Below are positions 27,949 through 36,256 of a stretch of 64,000 nucleotides of DNA, piece after piece. Source of the stretch: Clavibacter californiensis (GTDB lineage Bacteria > Actinomycetota > Actinomycetes > Actinomycetales > Microbacteriaceae); assembly GCF_021952865.1 (NCBI RefSeq), contig NZ_CP040792.1, positions 2,232,001-2,296,000 on the forward strand, in the 5' to 3' direction. Each line of letters starts with the position of its first letter. Within the stretch, counting starts at the first letter, position 1. Below the pieces are notes generated by a model. The model saw nothing but the letters and a program-made list of their open reading frames with translations. It searched no databases and was not told the DNA's origin. Position numbers and translations under genes: made by a program.

Positions 27949-29230
27949 GACAACCACCACCCCCGAGATCAGCGGCCGTTCGATCCTGCTCGACGGCGTC
28001 ACCAAGAGGTACCCGGGACAGGCCAAGCCCGCCGTCGACGGCATCACGCTGGAGATCCCGGCCGGCAAGATCGTCATGCTCGTCGGCCCGTCCGGCTGCG
28101 GCAAGACGACCACGCTGAAGATGATCAACCGGCTCATCGAGCCCACGGAGGGCCGCGTCGTCCTCGGCGACGAGGACGTGACGGCCATCGACGGCGACGA
28201 GCTGCGGCGCCGCATCGGCTACGTGATCCAGGCAGGCGGGCTCTTCCCGCACATGACCGTGTCGGCGAACATCGCGGTGGTGCCCAAGATGCTCGGCTGG
28301 GACGCCGCCCGCATCCGCGCCCGCGTCGACGAGCTGCTCGAGCTGGTCTCGCTCGACCCCGAGCAGTACCGCGACCGCTACCCGAAGGAGCTCTCGGGCG
28401 GCCAGCAGCAGCGCGTCGGCGTGGCCCGCGCGCTCGCGGCCGACCCGCCCGTGCTCCTCATGGACGAGCCGTTCGGCGCGGTGGACCCGATCACCCGGCA
28501 GCGCCTGCAGGACGAGCTGATCCGCATCCAGGCCGAGCTGCAGAAGACCATCGTCATCGTCACGCACGACTTCGACGAGGCCGTGAAGCTCGGCGACTGG
28601 ATCGTCGTCTTCGCGGAGGGCGCGCGCATCGTGCAGTACGACACCCCCGAGCGGATCCTCGCCGAGCCCGCCGACGCGTTCGTCGAGGAGTTCATCGGCT
28701 CGGGCGCCGGCCTCAAGCAGCTGACGCTGCGCCGCGTGGACGAGGTGCCGCTCGCCGACGCCGTCATCGCGCACCCGGGCGACGCCGCGCGCGACGTGCT
28801 CGCCCGGATGGACGAGGTCGGCCACCAGCACGCTGTGGTCGTCGACGCCAGGAAGCGCCCGATCCAGTGGCCGTCGCGCCGCCAGCTCGGCCGCATCGAC
28901 GTCGTCGGCGGGGTCCCCGAGCCGCGGCTGCCGGTCATCGGCAACCGCGCGACCCTCAACGACGCGCTCGACACCATGCTCGTCTCGAGCGCCGGCGCCG
29001 CGCTCGTCACCGGGCGCGGCGGGGCCTTCCTCGGCGTGATCGACGTCGAGACGGTCATGGACGCCATCACGAGCGCCCGCGCCTCGGCGGCCGGTGGCGT
29101 CGAGGGCGCTCCGGTCGGCACGAACACCGGCACGATCGGCACCGTGGGCGCCGACGCCGCGCGGGCCGAGCAGTCCGCCGGATCCCCCGCCGCCGACTCC
29201 CCCGCCGCGCACGACGGGCAGGCCGGATGA
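27941..29230 (+). CDS. Osmoprotectant ABC transporter ATP-binding protein with CBS domains
   Basis: 429 residues. The ABC domain (about 10-250) has Walker A GPSGCGKTT (about 49-57), signature LSGGQQQRV (about 151) and Walker B VLLMDEP. A pair of CBS-like motifs (about 265-375) follows, as in OpuCA/OpuAA, where CBS domains sense ionic strength. An Ala/Ser/Pro-rich tail ends the protein. It powers import of compatible solutes during osmotic stress. GTG at 27941 overlaps permease 1. The stop overlaps permease 2 (ATGA). Confidence 0.94.
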   Translation: MSETTTTPEISGRSILLDGVTKRYPGQAKPAVDGITLEIPAGKIVMLVGPSGCGKTTTLKMINRLIEPTEGRVVLGDEDVTAIDGDELRRRIGYVIQAGGLFPHMTVSANIAVVPKMLGWDAARIRARVDELLELVSLDPEQYRDRYPKELSGGQQQRVGVARALAADPPVLLMDEPFGAVDPITRQRLQDELIRIQAELQKTIVIVTHDFDEAVKLGDWIVVFAEGARIVQYDTPERILAEPADAFVEEFIGSGAGLKQLTLRRVDEVPLADAVIAHPGDAARDVLARMDEVGHQHAVVVDARKRPIQWPSRRQLGRIDVVGGVPEPRLPVIGNRATLNDALDTMLVSSAGAALVTGRGGAFLGVIDVETVMDAITSARASAAGGVEGAPVGTNTGTIGTVGADAARAEQSAGSPAADSPAAHDGQAG

Positions 29231-29994
29231 GCGCCGTGACCGAGGCCCGCACCGACGCCGTCGGCGGTGCGCAGAGCTGGCGCGGGCTGGTCGCGCAACC
29301 CGTCGCGATCGCGGCGGTCCTCGCGGGGTACCTCGTGTGGCTCGCCGTCGCCCCGCTCACCGCGGTCGAGCGCACCACGCTCGCGCCGGGCGCGCTCGGC
29401 AAGGCGACCCTGGAGCACCTGGGCCTCACCTTCTCCGCGGCCGTCGTCGTGCTGCTCATCGCGGTCCCGCTCGGCGTCCTGCTCACCCGCGGTCGCTTCC
29501 GCGGCTACTCCGCGCCCGTCCTCGCGGTCGCGAACTTCGGGCAGGCGGCTCCGGCGATCGGGCTCGTCGTGCTGCTGAGCATGGTGATGACGGGCAGTGG
29601 TTTCATCGCCAGCCTCGTCGCCCTCGTGCTCTACGCCGCGCTCCCCGTGCTGCGCAACACCATGATCGGGATCCGCGGCGTCGACGAGCGCCTCGTCGAG
29701 GCCGGCAGAGGCATGGGCATGAGCCGCGCGTCCGTGCTGTTCCGCATCGAGCTCCCGCTGGCCGTGCCCGTCATGCTCGCCGGGATCCGCACCGCCCTGG
29801 TGCTGCTCGTCGGCACCGCGGCGCTCGCCGCGTTCGTCAACGGCGGCGGGCTCGGGATCCTCATCACCACCGGCGTCAACCTCTACCTCTACCCCGTGCT
29901 GATCTCGGGGGCGCTCCTCATCTCGCTGCTCGCGCTCGCCATCGACTGGCTCGGCCGCGTCGTCGAGCACGTCGCCCGCCCGAAGGGACTCTGA
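29227..29994 (+). CDS. Osmoprotectant ABC transporter permease 2
   Basis: 255 residues. About six membrane helices, with an EAA-type loop in LVEAGRGMGMSRASVLFRIELPLAVPV. It is a paralogue of permease 1 (similar loop, helix order and length), as OpuCB and OpuCD are in Bacillus and Listeria. ATG at 29227 overlaps the ATPase stop, so it is coupled. The binding-protein gene starts 2 bases after its stop. Confidence 0.93.
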   Translation: MSAVTEARTDAVGGAQSWRGLVAQPVAIAAVLAGYLVWLAVAPLTAVERTTLAPGALGKATLEHLGLTFSAAVVVLLIAVPLGVLLTRGRFRGYSAPVLAVANFGQAAPAIGLVVLLSMVMTGSGFIASLVALVLYAALPVLRNTMIGIRGVDERLVEAGRGMGMSRASVLFRIELPLAVPVMLAGIRTALVLLVGTAALAAFVNGGGLGILITTGVNLYLYPVLISGALLISLLALAIDWLGRVVEHVARPKGL

Positions 29995-29996
29995 CC

Positions 29997-31004
29997 GTGA
30001 CGACCCTCCCCCGCTCCGCCCGCCTGCGCCGCGCGCTCGGCGTGCCCGCGCTAGTGACCGCCGCCCTGGCGACGCTCACCGGCTGCGGCCTGCAGCCCGC
30101 GACGGCGTACGTGCCGGACACGGCGCCGGGCTCCATCCAGCCCCTCGACCTGCCGGCCGGCGCGCATCTCACGGTCACGTCGAAGAACTTCACCGAGCAG
30201 CTGATCCTCGGCAAGATCGCCGTCATCGCGGCGAAGGCGGCCGGGTTCGACGTCACCGACCAGACGAACGTGCCCGGCAGCGTGCCGGCCCGCGAGCTCA
30301 TGACGAGCCACGGCGCCGACATGACGTGGGAGTACACCGGCACCGCGTGGCTCAGCTACCTGGGCGAGCCGAAGGGCATCCCGGACCAGCGCGCCCAGTA
30401 CGAGGCCGTGCGCGACGCCGACGGGGCCAACGGGCTCACCTGGCTGACGCCGGCGCCGCTCAACAACACGTACGCGCTCGCCATCCGCAGCGAGGAGGCG
30501 GACAGGCTCGGCATCACGAAGCTCTCGCAGATCAAGGACCTGCCGGTGGACGAGCGCACGTTCTGCGTGGAGGCGGAGTTCAACTCGCGCTCCGACGGCC
30601 TGTCGCCGCTGCTGGAGACCTACGGCATCCCGCGCGGATCGGCGGACGGCGTGCCCGACGGCAACGTGTCGATCTTCGACACGGGCGCGGTCTACACGGC
30701 GACGGATCGCGGCACGTGCGAGTTCGGCGAGGTCTTCACGACCGACGGCCGCATCGACAAGCTCGGCCTCACGATCCTCCAGGACGACCTCGGCTTCTTC
30801 CCGGCCTACAACGTCGCGCCGGTGCTCGACTCGGCGACCCTGGCCGAGTACCCGGGGCTCCAGGACGTCTTCGACCGGATCTCCCCCGTCATCACCGACG
30901 ACGCCCTCCGCGAGATGAACCTCCGCGTCGACGACCAGGGCGAGGAGCCCGCGGACGTCGCCTTCGAGTTCATGGTCGACCACGGGTTCGTCACCGCGCC
31001 ATAG
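29997..31004 (+). CDS. Osmoprotectant ABC transporter substrate-binding lipoprotein
   Basis: 335 residues. The signal peptide ends in lipobox LTGC, so the protein is membrane-anchored outside the cell. The mature part fits OpuAC/OsmF binding proteins: VTSKNFTEQLILGKI near the start, and aromatic residues such as MTWEYTGTAWLSYLG in the ligand region. Two Cys (in TFCVEAEF and RGTCEFGE) may form a disulfide. The ligand is probably a quaternary amine (glycine betaine, choline or carnitine), inferred from the family only. GTG at 29997 lies just after permease 2; the operon ends at the repeat array at 31031. Confidence 0.92.
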   Translation: MTTLPRSARLRRALGVPALVTAALATLTGCGLQPATAYVPDTAPGSIQPLDLPAGAHLTVTSKNFTEQLILGKIAVIAAKAAGFDVTDQTNVPGSVPARELMTSHGADMTWEYTGTAWLSYLGEPKGIPDQRAQYEAVRDADGANGLTWLTPAPLNNTYALAIRSEEADRLGITKLSQIKDLPVDERTFCVEAEFNSRSDGLSPLLETYGIPRGSADGVPDGNVSIFDTGAVYTATDRGTCEFGEVFTTDGRIDKLGLTILQDDLGFFPAYNVAPVLDSATLAEYPGLQDVFDRISPVITDDALREMNLRVDDQGEEPADVAFEFMVDHGFVTAP

Positions 31005-31030
31005 GGACGCTCCGCGGGTGAATGCGCGTC

Positions 31031-31249
31031 AGCCGCGCATGCACCTGCGGAGCTGCCCCGGTCCGTCCTCGCGCGCTCCAGCTGCGCATCCACCTGCGGC
31101 GCGGCCCCGGTCCACCCGAGCGCGCTAGCTGCGCATCCACCTGCGGAGCTGCCCCGGTCCACCCGCGCGCTCCAGCTGCGCATCCACCTGCGGAGCTGCC
31201 CCCAGTCCGTCCTCGCGCGCGCTAGCTGCGCATCCACCTGCGGAGCTGG
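31031..31249. repeat. Tandem array of 47-50-base hairpin units derived from the helicase gene end
   Basis: Four full units start at 31031, 31080, 31127 and 31174. A fifth, partial unit (31224-31249) is the 3' coding end of the helicase gene (codons for QLRRWMRS). Unit lengths are 49, 47, 47 and 50. Each core can fold: AGCTGCGC and GCGGAGCT pair with one mismatch around ATCCACCT. Two of the unit junctions keep the CTA that gives the TAG stop on the minus strand. The array lies between convergent genes, so a row of hairpins could stop both transcripts. Confidence 0.85.
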
Positions 31250-33030
31250 TCGATGCGCTGCTGCAGCTGCGTCACGCTGCACTGGCCGACCGCGGGCCCG
31301 CCGCACACACGGCGGAGCTCGGCGTGGACGAGGCCGTGGGGCTCGCCGTGCAGCTTCGCGCGCATGCCGACGAGGCTGTTGAGGAGCTGCCGCTGCTCCT
31401 TGAGCGTGCGGTACAGCGGGATGTCGTCGGGGTCCTTCGGGGCGCCGCTCTCCGCCTGCTTGCGCTCGCGCTCGCTCGCGTGCCTCGACTGCCGGTGCTG
31501 GCGCTGGGCGAGGAGCTCGCGCACCTGCTCGGGCTCGAGGATCCCGGGGAGGCCGATGAACTCCTCCTCCTCGAGGCTGCCGACGTCGGCCATCTGCCCG
31601 AACTCGGCGCCGTCGAAGAGCACCTTGTCGAAGGTCGCCTCGGATCCCATCGCCTCGAAGGAGAACTCGCTGAGGAGGGAGTCGGATCCCTTCTCGCTGC
31701 GGTTCGCCTCGCCCATCATGGCGTCCTCGGGGTTGTAGAGGTCGCCCTCCTTCGAGGAGTCGCGGTCGAGCGCGTGATCCCGCTGGCGCTCGAGCTCATT
31801 GGCGAGGACGAGGAGGTTGGGGACGCTCGGCAGGAAGATCGACGCGGTCTCGCCGCGGCGGCGGGCCCGCACGAAGCGGCCGATGGCCTGCGCGAAGAAC
31901 AGCGGGGTGGACGCGCTGGTGGCGTACACGCCTACCGCGAGCCGCGGGACGTCGACGCCCTCGGAGACCATGCGCACCGCGACCATCCAGCGCGACGTGC
32001 TCGCCGAGAAGCGGTCGATGTTGGCGCTCGCCTCGACGTCGTCGGAGAGCACGAGGGTGACGGGCTGCCCGCTGATCCGCTGCAGGATCGCGGCGTAGGC
32101 GCGCGCGGTCGTGTGGTCGGTCGCGATGACGAGCCCGCCGGCATCGGGGATGGACTGCCGCACCTCGCTGAGGCGCCGGTCGGCGGCGGCGAGCACCTGC
32201 GGGATCCACTCGCCGTCGGGGGCGAGCGCCGTGCGCCACGCCTGGGAGGTGATGTCCTTCGTGTTGCCCTCGGCGAGCTGCGCCTCCATCTCGTCGCCCA
32301 TCTTGTTGCGCCAGCGCATGCTGCCGGCGTAGGCGAGGAAGATGACGGGCCGCACGACGCCGTCGGCGAGCGCCCGTGAGTAGCCGTAGTCGTAGTCGGT
32401 CTGCGAGAGGCGGACGCCGCGGTGGTCGCGGAGGTAGCTGACGAACGGGATGGGCGCGGTGTCGGAGCGGAACGGCGTCCCCGTGAGCGACAGCCGGCGG
32501 GTCGCGCGCTCGAAGGCCTCGCGGATGGCGTCGCCCCAGCTGAGCGCGTCGCCGCCGTGGTGGACCTCGTCGAGGATCACGAGGGTGCGGCTCGACTCGG
32601 TCATGGTCTTGTGCAGGTAGGGGTTGGCGGCGACCTGCGCGTAGGTCACGGCGGCCCCGTGGTAATGCCTGCCGAGGGCGCCCGAGCTGTTGCTGTACAT
32701 GGGGTCGAGGCGGACGCCCGCGCGTGCGCCGGCGTCGGCCCACTGCTTCTTGAGGTGCTCGGTGGGCGCGACGACGGTGATCCGGTCGATGGTCTTCCGG
32801 TGGAGGAGCTCGGAGGCGAGGCGGAGCGCGAACGTGGTCTTGCCGGCGCCCGGGGTCGCGTTGGCGAGGAAGTCGCGCGGCTCCTTCTCGAAGTACGCGG
32901 TGAGGGCCTCCTCCTGCCAGGCCCGCAGCTTGCTGACGGTGCCCCAGGCGGCTCGCTCCGGGAAGGCCGGCGAGAGGTGCTCGGCCGCGGCGGATCCGAC
33001 GTGCGGTGGAGGGGTCGGATGGGTGCTCAC
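31222..33030 (-). CDS. DEAD/DEAH-box (SF2) helicase
   Basis: 602 residues. Walker A is ANATPGAGKTT (about 57-67), motif II DEVHHGG, motif III SLTGTPFR, and the C-terminal RecA fold has QAIGRFVRARRRGE (motif VI). A type III restriction/UvrB-like helicase core is likely. A long C-terminal region of unknown function follows, rich in Glu and Gln, with a run EEEEF. Its role is unknown; close relatives are common in actinobacteria. GTG at 33030 has no ribosome binding site but a TATCGT hexamer 8 bases upstream. The stop codon lies in the tandem array, so unit changes could alter the C-terminus. Confidence 0.9.
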   Translation of the reverse strand: MSTHPTPPPHVGSAAAEHLSPAFPERAAWGTVSKLRAWQEEALTAYFEKEPRDFLANATPGAGKTTFALRLASELLHRKTIDRITVVAPTEHLKKQWADAGARAGVRLDPMYSNSSGALGRHYHGAAVTYAQVAANPYLHKTMTESSRTLVILDEVHHGGDALSWGDAIREAFERATRRLSLTGTPFRSDTAPIPFVSYLRDHRGVRLSQTDYDYGYSRALADGVVRPVIFLAYAGSMRWRNKMGDEMEAQLAEGNTKDITSQAWRTALAPDGEWIPQVLAAADRRLSEVRQSIPDAGGLVIATDHTTARAYAAILQRISGQPVTLVLSDDVEASANIDRFSASTSRWMVAVRMVSEGVDVPRLAVGVYATSASTPLFFAQAIGRFVRARRRGETASIFLPSVPNLLVLANELERQRDHALDRDSSKEGDLYNPEDAMMGEANRSEKGSDSLLSEFSFEAMGSEATFDKVLFDGAEFGQMADVGSLEEEEFIGLPGILEPEQVRELLAQRQHRQSRHASERERKQAESGAPKDPDDIPLYRTLKEQRQLLNSLVGMRAKLHGEPHGLVHAELRRVCGGPAVGQCSVTQLQQRIDQLRRWMRS

Positions 33031-33038
33031 TCGACCTC

Positions 33039-33044
33039 ACGATA
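33039..33044 (-). promoter_or_regulatory. Leaderless-type -10 (TATCGT) for the helicase gene
   Basis: TATCGT ends 8 bases before the GTG at 33030. Confidence 0.45.
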
Positions 33045-33230
33045 CCCGCACCGGGGGACGCTCCCGTCGATCGCGGAGCCGTCCCGGCACGTCGCGGCGA
33101 GCGGATCCGCGTCGTCCGCGGCCTCCGGTCGGCGCGGCGCGAGACGGGCGGATCCGCGCTTCCGAGACGGTCCGGGCGCGTCGCGGCGCGAGGCGCCCGG
33201 ATCGGCTTCCTCCGTCCGTCGAGCGGCCCC

Positions 33231-34421
33231 TCAGGACGCGCGCGGGACCGGCCCGAGCAGCGTCGTCGCGATGGTCTCGGCGGCCTGGCGGTCGCTCGAC
33301 GGGTGGAAGCCGCCGGCCAGCACGTCGCGGTACAGGCGGCCGAGCTCGTCGCCCGTGCGGAGGGATCCGCCGCCCGCGACCGCGATCGCCCGCTGCACGA
33401 CATCGGCCGCCGTGCGGGTCGCCCGGACCTTCGCCCCGACGAGGAGCGAGGCCCACCGGTCGCCGTGGTCCACTCCGCGGTCGACGTCGTCCGCGAGCGC
33501 CGTGAGCTGCAGGAGGAGCGCGTCCTGCGCGAGCGCGGCCTCCGCGACGAGGTGGCGGATCCCGGGGTCGGCCGCGAGCGCGGCACCGCCGGCCGCGCGC
33601 GAGGTGCGGCGGAGCGCCGACTCGACGGCGAGGTCGAGCGCGCGCTGCCCGATCCCGGCGTACACGGCGGCGATGAGCAGCTCGAACGCCTGCAGCACGG
33701 CGAGGACGAACGGGTCGTCGCGGCGGCCGTGCTCGCGCCGACGGACCACGTCGGCGGGCTCAGCGCGCGCGTCGCGGAGGATCACCGTGTGGCTCTGCGT
33801 CGCCCGCATGCCGAGCGTGTCCCAGTCGGGCACGATCTCGAGGCCGGGCGCGTCGCGCTGCACGAATGCGTGCACGAGGAGCGGCCTCTCCGGATCCGTG
33901 TCGTCGCGCCCGAAGAGGCCGAGCCGGGTCCACGCGGGCGCCATGCTCGACGTCGACTTCGTGCCCGTGAACCGGCATCCGCCGTCCGCGTCGGGCTCGG
34001 CCCGCGTGAGCGCGTCGGCGAGGGCCTGGTCGTTGCCGGGCTCGCTGATCGCGAAGGCCAGCAGCTCGTCGCGCCCCGCGTCCTCGAGGACGCCGCGGAG
34101 CGAGTCGTCGCCGCGGTCGGCGAGGATCCGGGCGACGGCAGTCCAGACGAGGTGCATGCCCACGCCGAGCGCCGTGGCGGGCGCCGCCTGCGCGAGGAGG
34201 TGCTGTGCGCGCACGGCGTCGGAGAGGGAGGCCCCCGATCCGCCGAGGTCGCGCGGCACGAGGAGCCGGAGGTGGCCGGCGGCGCGCAGCTCGTCGAGGT
34301 CCTCCGCGAAGAACGCGTTGCGGGCGTCGTACCCGGGGGCGCGGGAGCGGATCCGGGCGAGGAGCGCCTCGTCGAGGTGCGCGAGCGGATCGGGCAGGTC
34401 GGCCGGGGCGTCGGGCGTCAT
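33231..34421 (-). CDS. Acyl-CoA dehydrogenase-like flavoprotein
   Basis: 396 residues, typical length. The N-terminal helical domain, the beta domain (EPGNDQALADALTRA and FTGTKSTSSMAP) and the C-terminal helical bundle match the acyl-CoA dehydrogenase fold. No clear catalytic Glu of the fatty-acid enzymes is placed. The sequence also resembles flavin-dependent monooxygenases (DszC/HpaB-like) of this superfamily, so the substrate is open. ATG at 34421 has no strong ribosome binding site; a GAGACT hexamer lies 6 bases upstream. The VOC gene ends 51 bases upstream on the same strand, suggesting one unit. Confidence 0.85.
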   Translation of the reverse strand: MTPDAPADLPDPLAHLDEALLARIRSRAPGYDARNAFFAEDLDELRAAGHLRLLVPRDLGGSGASLSDAVRAQHLLAQAAPATALGVGMHLVWTAVARILADRGDDSLRGVLEDAGRDELLAFAISEPGNDQALADALTRAEPDADGGCRFTGTKSTSSMAPAWTRLGLFGRDDTDPERPLLVHAFVQRDAPGLEIVPDWDTLGMRATQSHTVILRDARAEPADVVRRREHGRRDDPFVLAVLQAFELLIAAVYAGIGQRALDLAVESALRRTSRAAGGAALAADPGIRHLVAEAALAQDALLLQLTALADDVDRGVDHGDRWASLLVGAKVRATRTAADVVQRAIAVAGGGSLRTGDELGRLYRDVLAGGFHPSSDRQAAETIATTLLGPVPRAS

Positions 34422-34472
34422 GCGCCCAGTCTCCCCCGCCCGCCCGTCGTGCGACCCGCCGGGTGCAGGCGC

Positions 34473-35324
34473 TCAGGCGGCGGACAGCACCAGGGCGTTG
34501 CCCCACGGGTCCTCGAAGGCGAGCTCCCGTCCGTCGTCGCGCGTGGCGACGCCCGACGCGCGGAGGCGCGCGTCCACCGCCTCGACCTCGTCGCGCGTGG
34601 GGACCTCGATCCGCACGGTGCCGAGCCCGAGCGTGGCGGGACGGCGGCCGGCGCCCCTGCTGTTCCACGTGTTCATGGCCATGTGGTGGTGGTACCCGCC
34701 CGCGGAGACGAAGATCGCGGATCCGTGCCAGCCCGCGACGAGCTCGAAGCCCAGCGTGTCGACGTAGAAGGCGGACGCCTGCTCCGTGTCGCCCACCTGC
34801 AGGTGCACGTGGCCGATGCCGGCCGCGTCGGAGGCGGCGTCGGAGACGGGTGCGAGCTCGTCCCGGAGGAACGCGTTCGGGTCGAGCCGGAGCGAGTCCA
34901 TGACGATCCGGCCGTCCTGCCACGTCCACTCGTCGCGCGGACGGTCGGTGTACAGCTCGACGCCGTTGCCCTCGGGGTCGGTGAAGTAGAACGCGCGGCT
35001 CACGAGGTGGTCGGCGCTGCCGGTGAAGGTGCCGGGGGCGCGCTGCGCGAGCGAGGCGACGGAGCGGGCGAGCGCGGCGGGCTCGTCGAAGAGCACGGCC
35101 GTGTGGAAGAGGCCGGCGTTCCCGGGGCTCGGCAGGTCGAGGCCGCTCGCGGGTTCGAGGACGACCGCGGGCACTCCCCCGCGCCCGAGCGTCGTGGACT
35201 CCGTGCCCTCGTGCAGCTGCTCGAGCCCCACGGCGTCGCGGTAGTAGGCGGTCATCCGGTCGAGGTCGCCGACCAGGAGGGTCACGGGTCCCATGGTCGT
35301 GGCGGCGGAGAGCAGGTCGGGCAT
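34473..35324 (-). CDS. VOC family protein (catechol 2,3-dioxygenase-like)
   Basis: 283 residues, two VOC modules (about 8-125 and 150-280), as in CatE-like extradiol dioxygenases. The second module shows metal-ligand candidates: His in IGHVHLQVGD and His in GYHHHMAMNTW. The first module ends in FTDPEGNGVELYTDRP. It may cleave a ring or detoxify a quinone-like compound; CatE of Bacillus is under a MarR-type repressor. ATG at 35324 follows GAGGA about 7 bases upstream. A TTGA/TCAA dyad lies 30 bases before the start. The acyl-CoA dehydrogenase-like gene follows. Confidence 0.88.
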   Translation of the reverse strand: MPDLLSAATTMGPVTLLVGDLDRMTAYYRDAVGLEQLHEGTESTTLGRGGVPAVVLEPASGLDLPSPGNAGLFHTAVLFDEPAALARSVASLAQRAPGTFTGSADHLVSRAFYFTDPEGNGVELYTDRPRDEWTWQDGRIVMDSLRLDPNAFLRDELAPVSDAASDAAGIGHVHLQVGDTEQASAFYVDTLGFELVAGWHGSAIFVSAGGYHHHMAMNTWNSRGAGRRPATLGLGTVRIEVPTRDEVEAVDARLRASGVATRDDGRELAFEDPWGNALVLSAA

Positions 35325-35354
35325 GGGTCCTCGTTCCTCGGGTGGTGCATCCTA

Positions 35355-35374
35355 TTGCTTGAATGCTCAACAAA
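35355..35374. promoter_or_regulatory. Inverted repeat upstream of the VOC gene, possible MarR-type operator
   Basis: TTGA (35359-35362) and TCAA (35367-35370) flank a 4-base centre, with outer TT and AA also symmetric. This AT-rich dyad lies between the divergent VOC and SGNH genes. MarR-family repressors commonly bind such sites, which is inference. Confidence 0.4.
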
Positions 35375-35416
35375 CGGATGCGAGCCAGCATTCCCGGGGC
35401 CGCCCGAGGGCGTTCC

Positions 35417-35422
35417 TATGAT
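35417..35422 (+). promoter_or_regulatory. Candidate -10 (TATGAT) of the SGNH hydrolase gene
   Basis: TATGAT is close to the TATAAT consensus and lies 27 bases before the ATG at 35450. Confidence 0.45.
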
Positions 35423-35449
35423 GGGATCGACCCACCCGGAAGGACCCGC

Positions 35450-36241
35450 ATGACCGAGCCCCACCCCTGGCGCCGCTACGTCGCCCTCGGCGACTCCTTC
35501 ACGGAGGGCATCGGCGACCCCGAGCCGGGCAGCCCCGGCGGGCACCGCGGCTGGGCCGACCGGGTGGCCGAGGTGCTGGCCAGCCAGGTCGAGGGCTTCT
35601 CCTACGCGAACCTCGCGATCCGCGGGCGACTGCTCGGTCAGATCGCCGACGAGCAGGTCGAGCCCGCGCTCGCGCTGCACCCCGACCTCGTCTCGCTCTC
35701 CGCGGGCGGCAACGACATCCTCCGGCCCGGCGCCGACCCCGACCGCCTCGCGGAGCGCCTCGACCAGATGGTCGCCCGGCTCTCCTCCGAGGGTGCGACC
35801 GTGGTGCTCTTCACCGGCACCGACGTGAAGTTCTCCCCCGTCTTCGGGCGGCTGCGCGGCAAGGTCGCGATCTACAACGAGGACATCCGTGCGGTCGCCG
35901 CCCGGCACGACTGCATCGTGGCCGACCAGTGGTCGCTCACCGAGATCCAGGACCCGCGCATGTGGGACGTCGATCGTCTGCACCTCGCGCCGCTCGGGCA
36001 CCACACCGTCGCGCGCATGGTGCTGCAGGCGCTCGCCGTCGAGAACGATCTCGAGCCGCTGAAGCCCGAGCCGCTCCCGCCGCGCACCTGGAGCCAGGCG
36101 CGCGCGGGCGACATCGACTGGGCGCGCTCGTACTTCGTGCCGTGGGTGCTGCGGCGCCTGCGCCACCAGTCCTCGGGCGACGGGCGCACCGCCAAGCGGC
36201 CGGACGCGTCGCCGTTGTCGCGCGTGGACGCCGGCAGCTGA
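35450..36241 (+). CDS. SGNH/GDSL hydrolase family protein
   Basis: 263 residues. Block I is VALGDSFTEG (catalytic Ser near residue 16), block III SAGGNDI, and block V DVDRLHLAPLGH (catalytic Asp and His). No signal peptide is visible, so it is probably cytoplasmic. It should hydrolyse an ester or thioester; the substrate is unknown. ATG at 35450 follows GGAAGGA by 7 bases. The C-terminal ~45 residues are basic. The gene converges on the carboxypeptidase gene, with only 15 bases between. Confidence 0.92.
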   Translation: MTEPHPWRRYVALGDSFTEGIGDPEPGSPGGHRGWADRVAEVLASQVEGFSYANLAIRGRLLGQIADEQVEPALALHPDLVSLSAGGNDILRPGADPDRLAERLDQMVARLSSEGATVVLFTGTDVKFSPVFGRLRGKVAIYNEDIRAVAARHDCIVADQWSLTEIQDPRMWDVDRLHLAPLGHHTVARMVLQALAVENDLEPLKPEPLPPRTWSQARAGDIDWARSYFVPWVLRRLRHQSSGDGRTAKRPDASPLSRVDAGS

Positions 36242-36256
36242 CGGGCCGGCGGGACC

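Noticed and set aside
31031-31249. CRISPR array
   Set aside because: Units are contiguous and nearly identical over their whole length, with no unique spacers and no cas genes nearby.
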